Origin: Sporopachydermia quercuum
Lineage: Eukaryota; Ascomycota; Sporopachydermiomycetes; Sporopachydermiales; Sporopachydermiaceae
Reading direction: 5' to 3'
Assembly: GCA_001599295.1 (NCBI GenBank)
Contig: BCGN01000007.1
Span: 570,433 to 634,432, forward strand
DNA length: 64,000 bases
In this document: piece by piece, positions 54,575-64,000 of the stretch
How positions within the stretch are numbered: position 1 is the first letter of the stretch
Layout: every line of letters starts with the position of its first letter
Position numbers and translations under genes: made by a program
Notes under the pieces: generated by a model
The model's database searches: none
Seen by the model: the letters and a program-made list of their open reading frames with translations, nothing else
What the model was told of the DNA's origin: nothing

Positions 54575-55690
54575 TCAAAAAAGACTCAAACCAGAACAAA
54601 CAATGAAAATGCCTATAAAAAAACATGTCCATTTCCTTATTAGTTCAGGATCGTTTGTTAATCCAGCTGAATTAACAGAACAATTGGTACATGAGTATGC
54701 TACATGGCTCAGTTAGTACTAATTCGTAGCTACTCTGGACTTATTAAGCCATTTTCAAAGTACAAATCAAAAGCATTTAGCATTCAAATATTTCCATTAC
54801 TTACTCTCGACAGGTAATCTTGCTTGTGGTGAATAAACTCCAAAAATGTAACGATTATAAGTACCCAGATAACCAGCCGATGGAGATGAGTCTAGATCTT
54901 CGTCAGAATCATAAATTATCAGTGTATAATCGGCACTAACAAGAATCTTGGTTAGAACATGCGTATATGGATTGTTATAAACTTAGAAGGAACACAAAAA
55001 ATCATTGCCAAAACAAACATACTTTATTAGTTTCACTTCATTTTCTGTCTGATAATTACCAGTATCCCAAGTAAAATTGGTATCAGATGCTTTATGAGAT
55101 TCTGCTAATGTATAAGTATAACTATTACTTTCACAGTAGGCTTCAATGTTGATATATTTGGGCGTGACTATCAAATCAGTATAATTCCAAGCAAACGTTG
55201 CATTTGATCCGATTTTTATGTATGTAACTGCTGTGGTTGTGGGAACAACGAGGTCAATACCTCCAGCTGGTAATACAGGGTTTATTGATATACTTGTAGT
55301 AGAAGAAGAGGCTTTCGAAGATGCTTTTGATGAGCTGGTGGAAGTTTTCGAAGATGCTTTAGTTGTTGAAGAAGAAGAAATGCTTCTCTTTGATTCTATA
55401 GTTGATGATTTATCTTCTATTTTGTTATCGTCGGTATTAGAGACAGTTTTACTTTGAGTTTTATCGTTTCCGTCACTAGTGGTTTCATCTTTATTGGCAT
55501 CTGTTTTCAACCGAAGTAAAGAATCTGAGCTACGTGATGTTTCATCCCGTTTTAGAAGATTGGCAGGTGCTAGGTCGTTTGCGATATCTCCATCATTGGA
55601 ATCTGAAAAGGATGATAAGGCTATAATTGTCACTGAATGGAACAGTAGTAATAGACATGTTATCTCAAAGAGTAAGTATTTCGTCCTCAT
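54575..55690 (-). CDS. DUF7137-type secreted/membrane protein (3 exons)
   Basis: Exons 55690-55023, 54935-54805 and 54699-54575 join to 307 residues. A signal peptide (KYLLFEITCLLLLFHSVTII) is followed by a Ser/Thr/Lys-rich stalk likely to be O-glycosylated, then a beta-sandwich domain of the fungal DUF7137 type: LPAGGIDLVVPTTTAVTYIK, IGSNATFAWNYTDL, NFTWDTGNYQ. Splicing adds NADYTLIIYDSDEDL and GYLGTYNRYIFGVYSPQARL; exon 3 adds YSCTNC and a final hydrophobic segment (FFIGIFIVCSGLSLF), so the protein is a type I membrane or GPI-like surface protein. Introns are 87 and 105 nt with GTATGT and GTAAGT donors, CTAAC branch points and TAG acceptors. Function unknown; wall-associated role is inferred. 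The gene converges on BPL1 (186 bp). Confidence 0.85.
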
Positions 55691-56386
55691 GGTTCAATAG
55701 GTATATGCAAGTAGTTGGTATATAGGATAGTAGTTGTTCTTTCAAGATGTTCACTCATCCAATAAGTTACTCAGTCCCTATGGTGCAAAAGACTTCACAA
55801 CTGAATAGACGGGATAAAATAGTATTTAATGACTATCTGATCTTCCTTTCTACAGCAATGACTAATGAGTTACTTTAAGTCGAAAAACAAGATGGATGAT
55901 ATAGTGGATCAATGATGAAAAATCCATTCAATCAACGGACCCTCTAATACATCAAGTTCACAGTTGCTTACTAGAAATTGAGCAAACAATGACAGCACAC
56001 TTTTTCAACATCTAATGAAATTCACTCAATAAACGTGAGATTCTAGAAACTTGGTCTCATAATCTCACAGCTTCTTTCCAGAGTCACAGCAAGCATCAAA
56101 TAACAGGATGGATGGATTTATTTATTGTCTAAAAATAACAATGTTATTAATCACCCAAAAATGGAATTATCATCAAAGTTTAAGTAAAATATAGAGCGAG
56201 ACGTGAAGGTAGGAGCATTGTTATTTAAGTGATGACATAAACCTTACCTGAAACAACGAAGTAAGGTTTTGAGAGATGAATGATGAAATTACATCCAAGC
56301 AAGGTTGGAGATTAATTTCTACGAACGAGAAAATTATCGAACAAAAGCTATAAGATATTAACATTATATTANGTGTATATTCTAAA
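55691..56386. other. intergenic region, CCT4 3' end to DUF7137 gene
   Basis: About 700 bp, AT-rich, with the DUF7137 promoter and CCT4 terminator. No gene recognised; the short frame at 56221-56412 overlaps the CCT4 end in another register. Confidence 0.55.
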
Positions 56387-58145
56387 TCATCGGGAGAAAG
56401 CAATATCGTCAATTCTTAGAATTGATTTTACACATTCAGCAGACAATTGAATTGCACTTGTACTAACCAAAACAGGTTGTAACACATTTTCATCAAAGAT
56501 ATTTGAAGCTGTACCTCTTCTGACACTAACACCGGCATTATACTCACCATTCTCGTGTTTGTTTCTCAAATCAGTTACAACGTTTATACTATTCAAACCA
56601 GCATTCTCAGCCAATGTTGTAGGAATGATCTCTAAGGCTTCAGCAAATTCAGCCCAGCAAATAGCTTCAGTACCAGTGAGTGCTCTACTATGTTTCAATA
56701 ACTGTCTTGACACTTCGATTTCTGGGGCACCGCCACCAGCAATCAAGGCCTTTTCTTTCACTAAACAACGAACGACACATAAGGCATCATGTAATGATCT
56801 TTCGGTTTCATCAACTGTTAAAGAATTTGCTCCTCTACAAATGATTGAGCAAGTGGATGTCTGAACGTTCTTAACACCTGTAACTTTCACTATTTTACTA
56901 CCATGTGATTCAACTTCTTCAACCAAATCAGCATAACCTAATCTATCTTCAGTAAATGAATCGATATCGGCGATTGGTTTACAGCCGGTACTCCTAGCAA
57001 CAAATTCGATTTCTTCTCGCTCAATATCCTTAATTACCAAAATGTTAAGCTTTGCCAAGAAATGAAGAGACAAATCATTAACTGCATCTCTCAAGATGGA
57101 TTTTTGAATCAAGAGAACGTTACATTTAGCCTTTTTAATCTTCTTGCAAATGTTCAATAAATAGGCTCTTTCTTCCTTTAAAATCTTATCCATTTGTCTA
57201 TAATCATTAACAACTATATTATTTTCCATATCAGGTTTTGGAGGTGATAATTGAAACTGAATAAGACCAATTCTTGCTTTTTCCATTCGAATTGGGCCTC
57301 CAGCGTTTTTCAAAACAGGTTGAGTTAATATTAATCCTTCGCTCAATTCTGTATCTTCAATAGTACCACCCACTTTCTTAACCAATCGAATATCGTTTAG
57401 ATCGAAGTTTGTAGCGGTTTCAGGGTCAATAATCTTGAGCACAGCATCAACAACCAAAGGGGAAAGATGTGAAGAATATTGTGAAACGATCTTAGAATTT
57501 AATGACGTGGATGCAGCCTTGATCAATTGATCCCTGTTGGATAAAGTAATCTTAGTTGACATGTTTAACAGAACTTCAACAGCTCTAGCTGCAGCTCTTT
57601 GGAAAGACTCAGCAATAATAGTAGGATGAACACCTTTCTTTAGCAACTTCTCAGCTGCACCCAATAAGCCACCAGCAATAACAACAACAGACGTTGTTCC
57701 ATCGCCAGCTTCCACGTCTTGGGCAGCTGACAGATCGACCAACATTTTTGCTGCCGGATGTAAAACTGCCATATGTTGCAAAATTGTATGTCCATCATTT
57801 GAAATAATTACTTCTCCTTTACTGGTTTTCACCTGTATCTAAAGTTAGTGACTGTATTTGGAAAATCCCTCTGAATGGAGAAGATTGTTCACGTAGTATC
57901 TCTAACCATTCTAAACATACCATTTTATCCATTCCTTTAGGTCCAAGAGAAGTTCTGATAGCATCTGCAACAGCTAGAAACCAGTTAGTATACCATATAG
58001 CACAACATAAGTACAATATCTCTTCAACCCATAACCTATAAATATGAAACTCACCTCGGGCTGCTAAGATGTTACTTTTTCGAACCTCCTGAGGCTTGTC
58101 TTTGTCCTTGAAAGTACTATTTGATGGATTAACAACAGCCGCCAT
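56387..58145 (-). CDS. CCT4: TRiC/CCT chaperonin subunit delta, Cct4 (3 exons)
   Basis: Cct4 is one of eight subunits of the cytosolic chaperonin that folds actin and tubulin. Exons 58145-58055, 57973-57921 and 57832-56387 give 529 residues (528 in S. cerevisiae). Exon 1 encodes the N-terminus with [16 protein letters not shown], exon 2 only [18 protein letters not shown], and exon 3 continues [19 protein letters not shown]. The nucleotide-binding GDGTTS lies early in exon 3; further family blocks are [54 protein letters not shown] and the C-terminal [15 protein letters not shown]. Introns are 81 and 88 nt with GTGAGT and GTATGT donors and CTAAC/YAG ends. Confidence 0.97.
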
Positions 58146-58918
58146 GGTGTCTTACAATGTGAATGTATTTAATGTTTCGACAAAACAATTGTTGACTATT
58201 TCAGTTCGACTAATCTCTACCAAACTTAATAAAGCAGAAAGCCAGCTGGTAACTTGAAAAATATTTCAACCGCTGTAAGATAAGTTGGAAAATCAACCCC
58301 AAAATCATTCGAATCATTATTTCGATGGCGCACAGTATTTTCATCTATTCATGTATTTTTCACACGTACTGGTTTTCAATAGTAATTTTCCAGAATGGCG
58401 TTCTACACTCCCCAAGACTGACAAGGATTACCCGTAAGTGTCTGTTAGAATGGATTCAATTAGGTCTCACTTAAAAGGAATACTGTTTCAGGAACGAGAC
58501 CTAATAATTCTTGGTTCTCTTTTATGATTACGTAACCTATTTGGTGTAACATGCCACATAAATAACATTCTTAGTAAAAAGTCGATTTGTATGAGTATTC
58601 TCTGAGTAGAGATGGTAGGTTGCCATTATATTTAGTGACATATGTTGTATATCAACATTCCAAATAATCAATTTGAAACCCACCGAATCTATGACTGGAA
58701 TTTTAGGAAAAGATTATTGTGGTCAAAGAAGAGAGGTCGAGAATAAAGAAGAGGAAAAAAAAGTGAACTTGTTAAGTATCATCCAGTGTAACAGATAAAA
58801 CAAAAGACAGGATAGCTGACTATCATTTTTATCACAATAGTTTATGCCAAAAGACGAAGCACTTTTGTATAGAATAGTTGGTCATTTTTTCATTCTCGTA
58901 CATAATTACTAAGAAAAT
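58146..58918. other. divergent promoter region, CCT4 / CDC123
   Basis: 770 bp with two promoters. No gene or RNA recognised; a purine-rich tract lies near 58728-58765. Confidence 0.55.
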
Positions 58919-60043
58919 ATGCCTGGGGTCCTCCAAACTGATGAAGATGAGTTTTTCATTACAACTAAAGAAGACATATTGAACTGCAGTTTCTCATCAT
59001 GGTATCCACAATTCAAGACTTGTACACCAAAAGCACAATGGATCAAGCCCCTCAGCAAAGAATTTATTGATTATTTACTGGAAGACGGAATAAACCTTCC
59101 TACCTCCGAAAAACTTGCCCGAAATTCTTCACATTTTGACTCAGATTCAGATTCAGATTGGGATGAGCAGATTGAAGATGTAGGTGAAGAAAGGAGTGAA
59201 AACAATACGAAAGTTGATACTAATTTTTCATATAAGAGCAATGCAGATAGTTTCCCAGAAATAGTAAATGAAATCAAAAGAGTACTGGAAGAATATTCTG
59301 CAGTGGCTCCAAAATTGAACTGGTCCTCCCCAAGAGACGCAACATGGATTTCATATTCCAACACTATGAAATGTCATTCGGTACTGGATATTTTACTTCT
59401 ACTTAAATCTTCATCGTACATAGTGTATGACCTGCAAAATGCTTTTGATGCAGTCAATAACGAGCGGTATGAATTATCACCTTCAGAACAAATCCGTTAT
59501 GAGTTGGTATTAAGAAAATGGTTCGAGATAGCTCCCTCATTTGAGTTCAGATGTTTTGTTAAGTCGAAAAGACTGATAGGTGTTACACAGAGGGATCTCA
59601 ATTACTATGAGTTTTTGGAACCTTTGACAGAAACTATACAAGATAGAATTGAATCATTTTTTGAAACAAACGTTCGGCCAAAATTTCCTAATAATGATTA
59701 TGTATTTGATGTATATATTCCTCGGCCGTTTGATAGGGTCTGGATTATTGATTTCAATCCCTTTATTAGAAATACTGATACTCTCTTATTTTCTTGGATG
59801 GAGTTATATGAAATAAGCAAAAATCATGAAGTTGATGAGCCGGTATTCAGAATTGTGAAGGAAATAGATGTTGGAAGGTTTGCATCCAAAGAACATTCAG
59901 AGAATCATGTACCACAAGACATTGTTCAGGCCAGTTTAAACCCTGATGGAATATCAGAGCTTACAAGTGCATGGAATGATATCTTAGCTAGACAACAAGA
60001 GGATTCAGATTCAGAGTCAGATAGAGAGTCGGTACAAAGTTGA
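58919..60043 (+). CDS. CDC123: Cdc123, eIF2 assembly factor
   Basis: Cdc123 is an ATP-grasp protein that helps join eIF2 gamma to eIF2 alpha. The single exon from ATG 58919 encodes 374 residues (360 in S. cerevisiae). Conserved blocks are CSFSSWYPQF near residue 22, APKLNWSSPRDATWISYSNTMKC with line-up to the family around residue 130, VYDLQNAFDA, ELVLRKWFEIAPSFEFRCFV, LIGVTQRDLNYYEFL and the metal/ATP segment VWIIDFNPFIRNTDTLLFSW near 280. The Ser/Asp-rich insert (residues 75-90) and the acidic Ser/Asp/Glu tail are disordered and may be CK2 sites. Confidence 0.95.
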   Translation: MPGVLQTDEDEFFITTKEDILNCSFSSWYPQFKTCTPKAQWIKPLSKEFIDYLLEDGINLPTSEKLARNSSHFDSDSDSDWDEQIEDVGEERSENNTKVDTNFSYKSNADSFPEIVNEIKRVLEEYSAVAPKLNWSSPRDATWISYSNTMKCHSVLDILLLLKSSSYIVYDLQNAFDAVNNERYELSPSEQIRYELVLRKWFEIAPSFEFRCFVKSKRLIGVTQRDLNYYEFLEPLTETIQDRIESFFETNVRPKFPNNDYVFDVYIPRPFDRVWIIDFNPFIRNTDTLLFSWMELYEISKNHEVDEPVFRIVKEIDVGRFASKEHSENHVPQDIVQASLNPDGISELTSAWNDILARQQEDSDSESDRESVQS

Positions 60044-60209
60044 TTGTTGAAGGCATACAAATTTACAGCTTAACTGAATGTAATTCTGTCCTATTCAGCA
60101 ATTAATATAGTTTATTTGCAATGCTTATAATTGCCATGTAGTTATATTACAAAAGCCAAAAATTTGGGGATCAACCAATCTAGCAAATGGTCATCTGGGG
60201 TTTGACGAA

Positions 60210-62387
60210 TCAATTTGATTTTGTTTCATGTTTTGTTTGACGATGAGCAGTCCAGTTTTGTGAATCTTTCTTTTGCATTGTAGCAGGAGGGAAAAGACCT
60301 AGAATTTTTTATGTTAGAGCCATCGTGTGAAGATATGTTTTTGCAAGGTTTTACTCACCTATTTGTCGAATACTAGCGATACTTCTGATTCTTCTATTCA
60401 AGTTATTGGGAGGAGGAAATCGTTGTTCTTTTCCTTTCAAAGGTCCATCAGTATAGAATATTTTAGGTCTATAAGCCTGCTCTTGATCCATCACACTAGA
60501 GTTCCTGAATTTCTCAATCAGGCATTCTTTTCCTTGGATATTTGCATATGAGAGATCGCAAATCTTTTCTGAGTTGAATTTATTCCATTTTGTTCCTGCT
60601 CTTGCTTTCGCAAATGTAATGATGTGCTCTGGTTCGGTAAAAGATATGAAAGCATAGCCCACGTTGCAACGGTTAACGAAGTCTATTCTCAAATAAAGAA
60701 AATCATAAGTGTTTCTGTTTGTAACATCAATGTATTCTTTCAGCATTGTTTGGTCAACTTTGTTCGGGATATTACGAAGCATCAAAGTTGTTCGAGTGTC
60801 CAGACCTTTCGCTATTTTTGATAAATCTACAACATTTTTCTTTGGAACATCTGCTGAAGTAACTATGTTTCCTTTGTCCACCTTAGCGCTTTCAAGGGAT
60901 TCAGGATTCAAATCAAGTAACCCAGTTTTGAGATATTCTTCCTCATTTGAACAAAGAATATTTCTGTCTTTGCGGAAGTCCATTGGGTCATAAGCACTAA
61001 TGCCAGAAATTTCAAGACGTATAGAGGACTGCTGCCAAAAGTTTGACTCAAACTCATCTTCTCTGACAAAAGTAACAATAGTTTGCTTCATTTCTGTTAG
61101 AATGATCATCAAAAATCTCAACTATCCAATGCGAAGACAACTTACACCAATTGAGAAATTGTGAGTTTTAGAAATCAGCTTAGTAACTGAACGGAAATCA
61201 AAAAATTCACAAATGTATGTGTTTTTCTTTGATTTATGCTCATTGAATGTCCTAATATCTCCAAAGTCTTGGAGCCGTACCAAAAGTTTAGAGCTGAATT
61301 TGGAATCGTAATTATCATCCCAAAATACAACAATTCTTGCATTGACATCTTTAGCGATAAAGTCTTCAGTATTCTAATATAATGTTAGTTAACTATCAAA
61401 CATGAACTTAGTTTCAATAAGTTATAAACATACTCCTGTGCAATCAAAATACTCAATTTTGATGTCAGAAGTGGAACTATCAATTTCCTTCAGATTTTGC
61501 TTCAGGTTTGAAAAAGCTGTCTTAGCATGTCTTATGTCATACCACCCAACCAATGCTCTCAATTTATTTTGATTTGATTCCAAGCGCTTCATCAAGCAAA
61601 TTGACCCAAAAAATGAGCAAGTTTCCAANAGAGCATAAGGACTCATACTTGGAGGTAAGTTGGAGATGATTAAAACTCGTTCGAGTTTATTCTCGGGAAT
61701 GATTAAGTCAAATAAATCCATGTTTCCAAAATCCNTCGAATTGTAAGAGGAATCTTCGAGTACTGTTTTCTGATTGAAAGGAAACTCAAAATTAAATTGC
61801 TCTTCAGAACTAGGCCAAACTTCTGATGGAATTCTAATATCAAAAGCTTTATACTCAGTTAGTATTCAATATTTACTGAGAAAGCAAAAACATATAAATG
61901 TCAAATCCTTACCGGTTTGATCAAAACTATTGCTCTGAATTTCTGTCGTATTCGTGAGTAGGGGGTTTGAACTGCAAGCTTGATTTCCGTTGGATAGTCT
62001 GTTTTTTGCAAAGCTTTCTTGCAAACTAAAGCCAAATGCATCTGTTCTTGGTGTTCTTATCTGTTCATTCAAACAATTGAAAGAGTTATCAGAAAAGTTC
62101 TCATTCTGTATGGGTTTATTTCCATTGAAATAGTCCTGATGTTGCATTGAGTGAGAGCTAAAACTTGTTGGAGGATTTACGGTAGTTTCCCAAGAATAAT
62201 TATTTTTCCAAGATCCAATATCAGCCAAAGTATAGTCAGACTCAGACAAGAAGGAGCGTCCATTATAGGTGGACATCATTTTGTAGGATTTTAGGTCAAA
62301 TTCCTTTTTTTTGGTCTTGGTGTCATCAAGGATATCTGAGTTAATGTGAGTGTCAGGTCTTTGAAAATGGTTTTGAAAAGAAAACAT
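60210..62387 (-). CDS. Mei2-family RNA-binding protein with three RRMs (5 exons)
   Basis: Exons 62387-61913, 61846-61434, 61373-61146, 61085-60359 and 60298-60210 keep one frame and give 643 residues (S. pombe Mei2: 750). RRM1 lies near residues 212-280 (RVLIISNLPPSMSPYA), RRM2 near 306-368 (ARIVVFWDDNYD, FGDIRTFNEH), and the C-terminal RRM3 near 468-560 has the strict Mei2 signature TTLMLRNIPNKVDQTML, YDFLYLRIDFVNRCNVGYAF and CDLSYANIQGKECLIEKF. In S. pombe Mei2 drives entry into meiosis by binding meiRNA and blocking Mmi1. Introns are 66, 60, 60 and 60 nt; introns 1 and 3 must end in AAG. The N-terminal 200 residues are Asn/Ser-rich. Two ambiguous bases fall in exon 2. I do not know a Mei2 in S. 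cerevisiae. Confidence 0.88.
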
Positions 62388-63892
62388 ATTCAATTATTGC
62401 CAGATTTTCTTCTTCTTTTCTAATAAAACCTAGTTTCTAGGCTTATTTCATCAAAAGTCCACAAAGATTTTATAGTCAAAATGACAGAAAGGATGAATAA
62501 TTGAAAATGTTTAGACTAGCTATTTTTCAAAGTAGATGAAATTTATGTTTACTATTTAGCTTCGAAGTCTTCATTTGATCAACGACTTTGAAGAGAAGTT
62601 TGACACCAACTTATTCAAAGAATCAGCAGACTTTGAGACAAAATGCTTGGGATTTATTGAACACAATCAAATTTAATGAAATTGAAAAAACAATAATCGA
62701 AATTAAGGTAGACAAGCAGACTGAAGATCAAAGCAGAAAGTTCAACGTATTTGCCAAACAAGTTGAATTAAACAAATTGTGACCTGATGAGTATTCTTTT
62801 TTTTACTTTTTAATTTCTTTTTTTATTCAAGCAGGAATCACGAACTCATTTATACCTTATCAGTAAGAGATCATTCTGTGGAAGGATGACTCCAAACAAT
62901 CAAAATCGAAGCGTAAAGTTACAGACATCTTTCCACCAGACTTTCACATGGGGTACATTTGAACTCTTCTAACCTTTTGTACAGCTAAACTTAATTTCTC
63001 TTTCTCATCACATCACGTTCAGAATGTTTCAGCGTTTAAGACTCCATCTAAGAAACAGCAATAGTAGTACGTTGGTGTCTACCAAACAAGAATCCCTCTC
63101 ACTCATAATGATATATCATGAAGAGGGATACTTATTCATTATCAAGAGTAATTAGTTGCAGTTAGAAAAAATAGTACGGGCGCTATGTTTAATTCTACAT
63201 TGCCTCTAACTTCCATAGAGTTTCTTTGATGAGTGAACCCCATAATTAAGATAGATATGTCATTTTGCAACTCATTATCAGAGTTGAGAGTAGAAACTAA
63301 ACACAAATTGTCAACAGAGTTGTTGCATAATCATTCTTTGTAGTACTATGGGAGGTGGACTTTATTTTTTATGTGTCAAAACTTCTTTCCACTAGTTTTT
63401 ACTTTAACTGGTGCGATAACTCTCACTCGAAGCCACTGTAACTACCTGCAAAGCAAATACTTTTGGGAAAACGTTTTACAGGTGAGTTCCCAGCGCAAAA
63501 TTTTGGCTCTTTTTTCGATTTTCATGTAAGCAAGATGTTTATTTCTTCTTAATCAAATCTCACCCATCAGATGAAAAAAAAAAAACAGAAAAAGAAAAAG
63601 AAAAAGCAAGAGATTAATCTCAAAACTTTAAGTATGAAAACGAAATTTCAGCTTCTAAAAGAAGTAAATTGATTGAACTTAAAATGGTTTAGTCCAAAAC
63701 TTCGTGTATTATTTGTGAAGTTTATTCTAATTAGTTCAGCTCTTTTTTTTTGTCACCAACAATAACACAACTATCAAAAAGGTCTTCTATGCCGCACTAA
63801 TAACAACGAAGCAGCGAACGCTTCTATTACCTTGTATTGATGTCATCTGTTTAACAATGAAAACTCGCCTTGTTCTTATAGAAATTTGAAAG
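62388..63892. other. mostly non-coding right flank
   Basis: 1.5 kb upstream of the Mei2-family gene. Near 62560-62785 (plus) two overlapping frames both look somewhat coding (LHLINDFEEKFDTNLFKES, and the frame ending FAKQVELNKL), but neither has a usable ATG or clear splice signals. An A/G tract (AAAAAG repeats) lies at 63573-63610 and a T run at 63743-63753. Nothing else recognised. Confidence 0.4.
63573..63612 (+). repeat. A-rich purine tract with AAAAAG units
   Basis: A run of 12 A followed by three AAAAAG-type units. Such poly(dA) tracts exclude nucleosomes and often mark yeast promoters; here it may serve the frame that enters at 63893. Confidence 0.6.
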
Positions 63893-64000
63893 ATGCTTGT
63901 TGTTGAAAGGTACAATTCAGCAGTAGGGTTTGTCTGCTCTCTGTTCAATAGAAACAACATCGTTTTATTGGATCACAAAAACTATATTGAAAGTTGGGGA
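63893..64000 (+). CDS. possible gene start at the right edge (truncated)
   Basis: ATG at 63893, with an in-frame stop two codons upstream, opens 36 codons to the window end: MLVVERYNSAVGFVCSLFN and on. The segment looks like a globular N-terminus with no low complexity. Too short to identify, and it may be chance. Confidence 0.3.
   Translation, partial: MLVVERYNSAVGFVCSLFNRNNIVLLDHKNYIESWG

Noticed and set aside
54369-54632. 87-codon minus-strand frame between BPL1 and the DUF7137 gene
   Set aside because: It overlaps DUF7137 exon 3 in a different frame; the spliced reading gives the Cys-x-x-Cys and terminal membrane segment expected of the family.
1-64000. transposons, LTR elements, CRISPR arrays
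   Set aside because: No terminal repeats, reverse transcriptase, transposase or integrase motifs, and no regular spaced repeats were seen on either strand.

Overview
The window is nuclear DNA of an AT-rich budding yeast (Saccharomycotina). Nearly every gene has a recognisable yeast counterpart: NPR3, LDB17, RPN5, NOP14, GSH2, MRP49, MRPL38, KRE9, RFA3, TIF1, COX18, SPT4, CPR6, RPO21, CRD1, BPL1, CCT4, CDC123. CTG codons fall on conserved leucines in RPO21, NOP14 and BPL1, so the nuclear code looks standard and this is not a CUG-Ser yeast. The window is richer in introns than Saccharomyces (I place about 28 coding introns) and holds families I do not know from S. cerevisiae: a Mei2-type RNA-binding protein, a thioredoxin-PITH protein, a DUF7137 surface protein and a small-type JmjC dioxygenase. 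It therefore probably lies outside the Saccharomycetaceae; I cannot name the species.

Layout. 1-14 kb: NPR3 (cut by the left edge), LDB17, a MIT-like protein, RPN5, NOP14 and tRNA-Ala(AGC). 14-24 kb: spliced GSH2, a four-exon LDS/RRT8-type membrane protein, the JmjC protein and a G1-type cyclin followed by 2.8 kb of non-coding DNA. 24-32 kb: two mitochondrial ribosomal proteins (MRP49, MRPL38), KRE9, RFA3, a small orphan ORF, a DUF1746-like membrane protein, thioredoxin-PITH and eIF4A. 34-42 kb: a glycogenin-like protein that lacks its metal-binding motif, an unidentified spliced gene, COX18, SPT4 (four exons) and the Hsp90 co-chaperone cyclophilin CPR6. 43-54 kb: RPO21 (five exons, 22 CTD heptads), CRD1 and BPL1. 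54-62 kb: DUF7137 protein, CCT4, CDC123 and the five-exon Mei2-family gene. The last 1.6 kb is mostly non-coding, with an open frame entering from the right edge.

Genes are single transcription units in mixed orientation. There is no operon logic, no CRISPR array, and I saw no transposon or virus-derived element. The functions are housekeeping: TORC1 control, proteasome, ribosome biogenesis, transcription, translation, protein folding, mitochondrial membranes and cell wall. The most unusual signals are an RNA polymerase II CTD in which Ser7 is replaced by Gln in 21 of 22 heptads, a glycogenin homologue with a degraded active site, repeated use of AAG 3' splice sites, and a probable 845-nt intron in the 5' UTR of eIF4A. 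I did not find a clearly undescribed multi-gene system.
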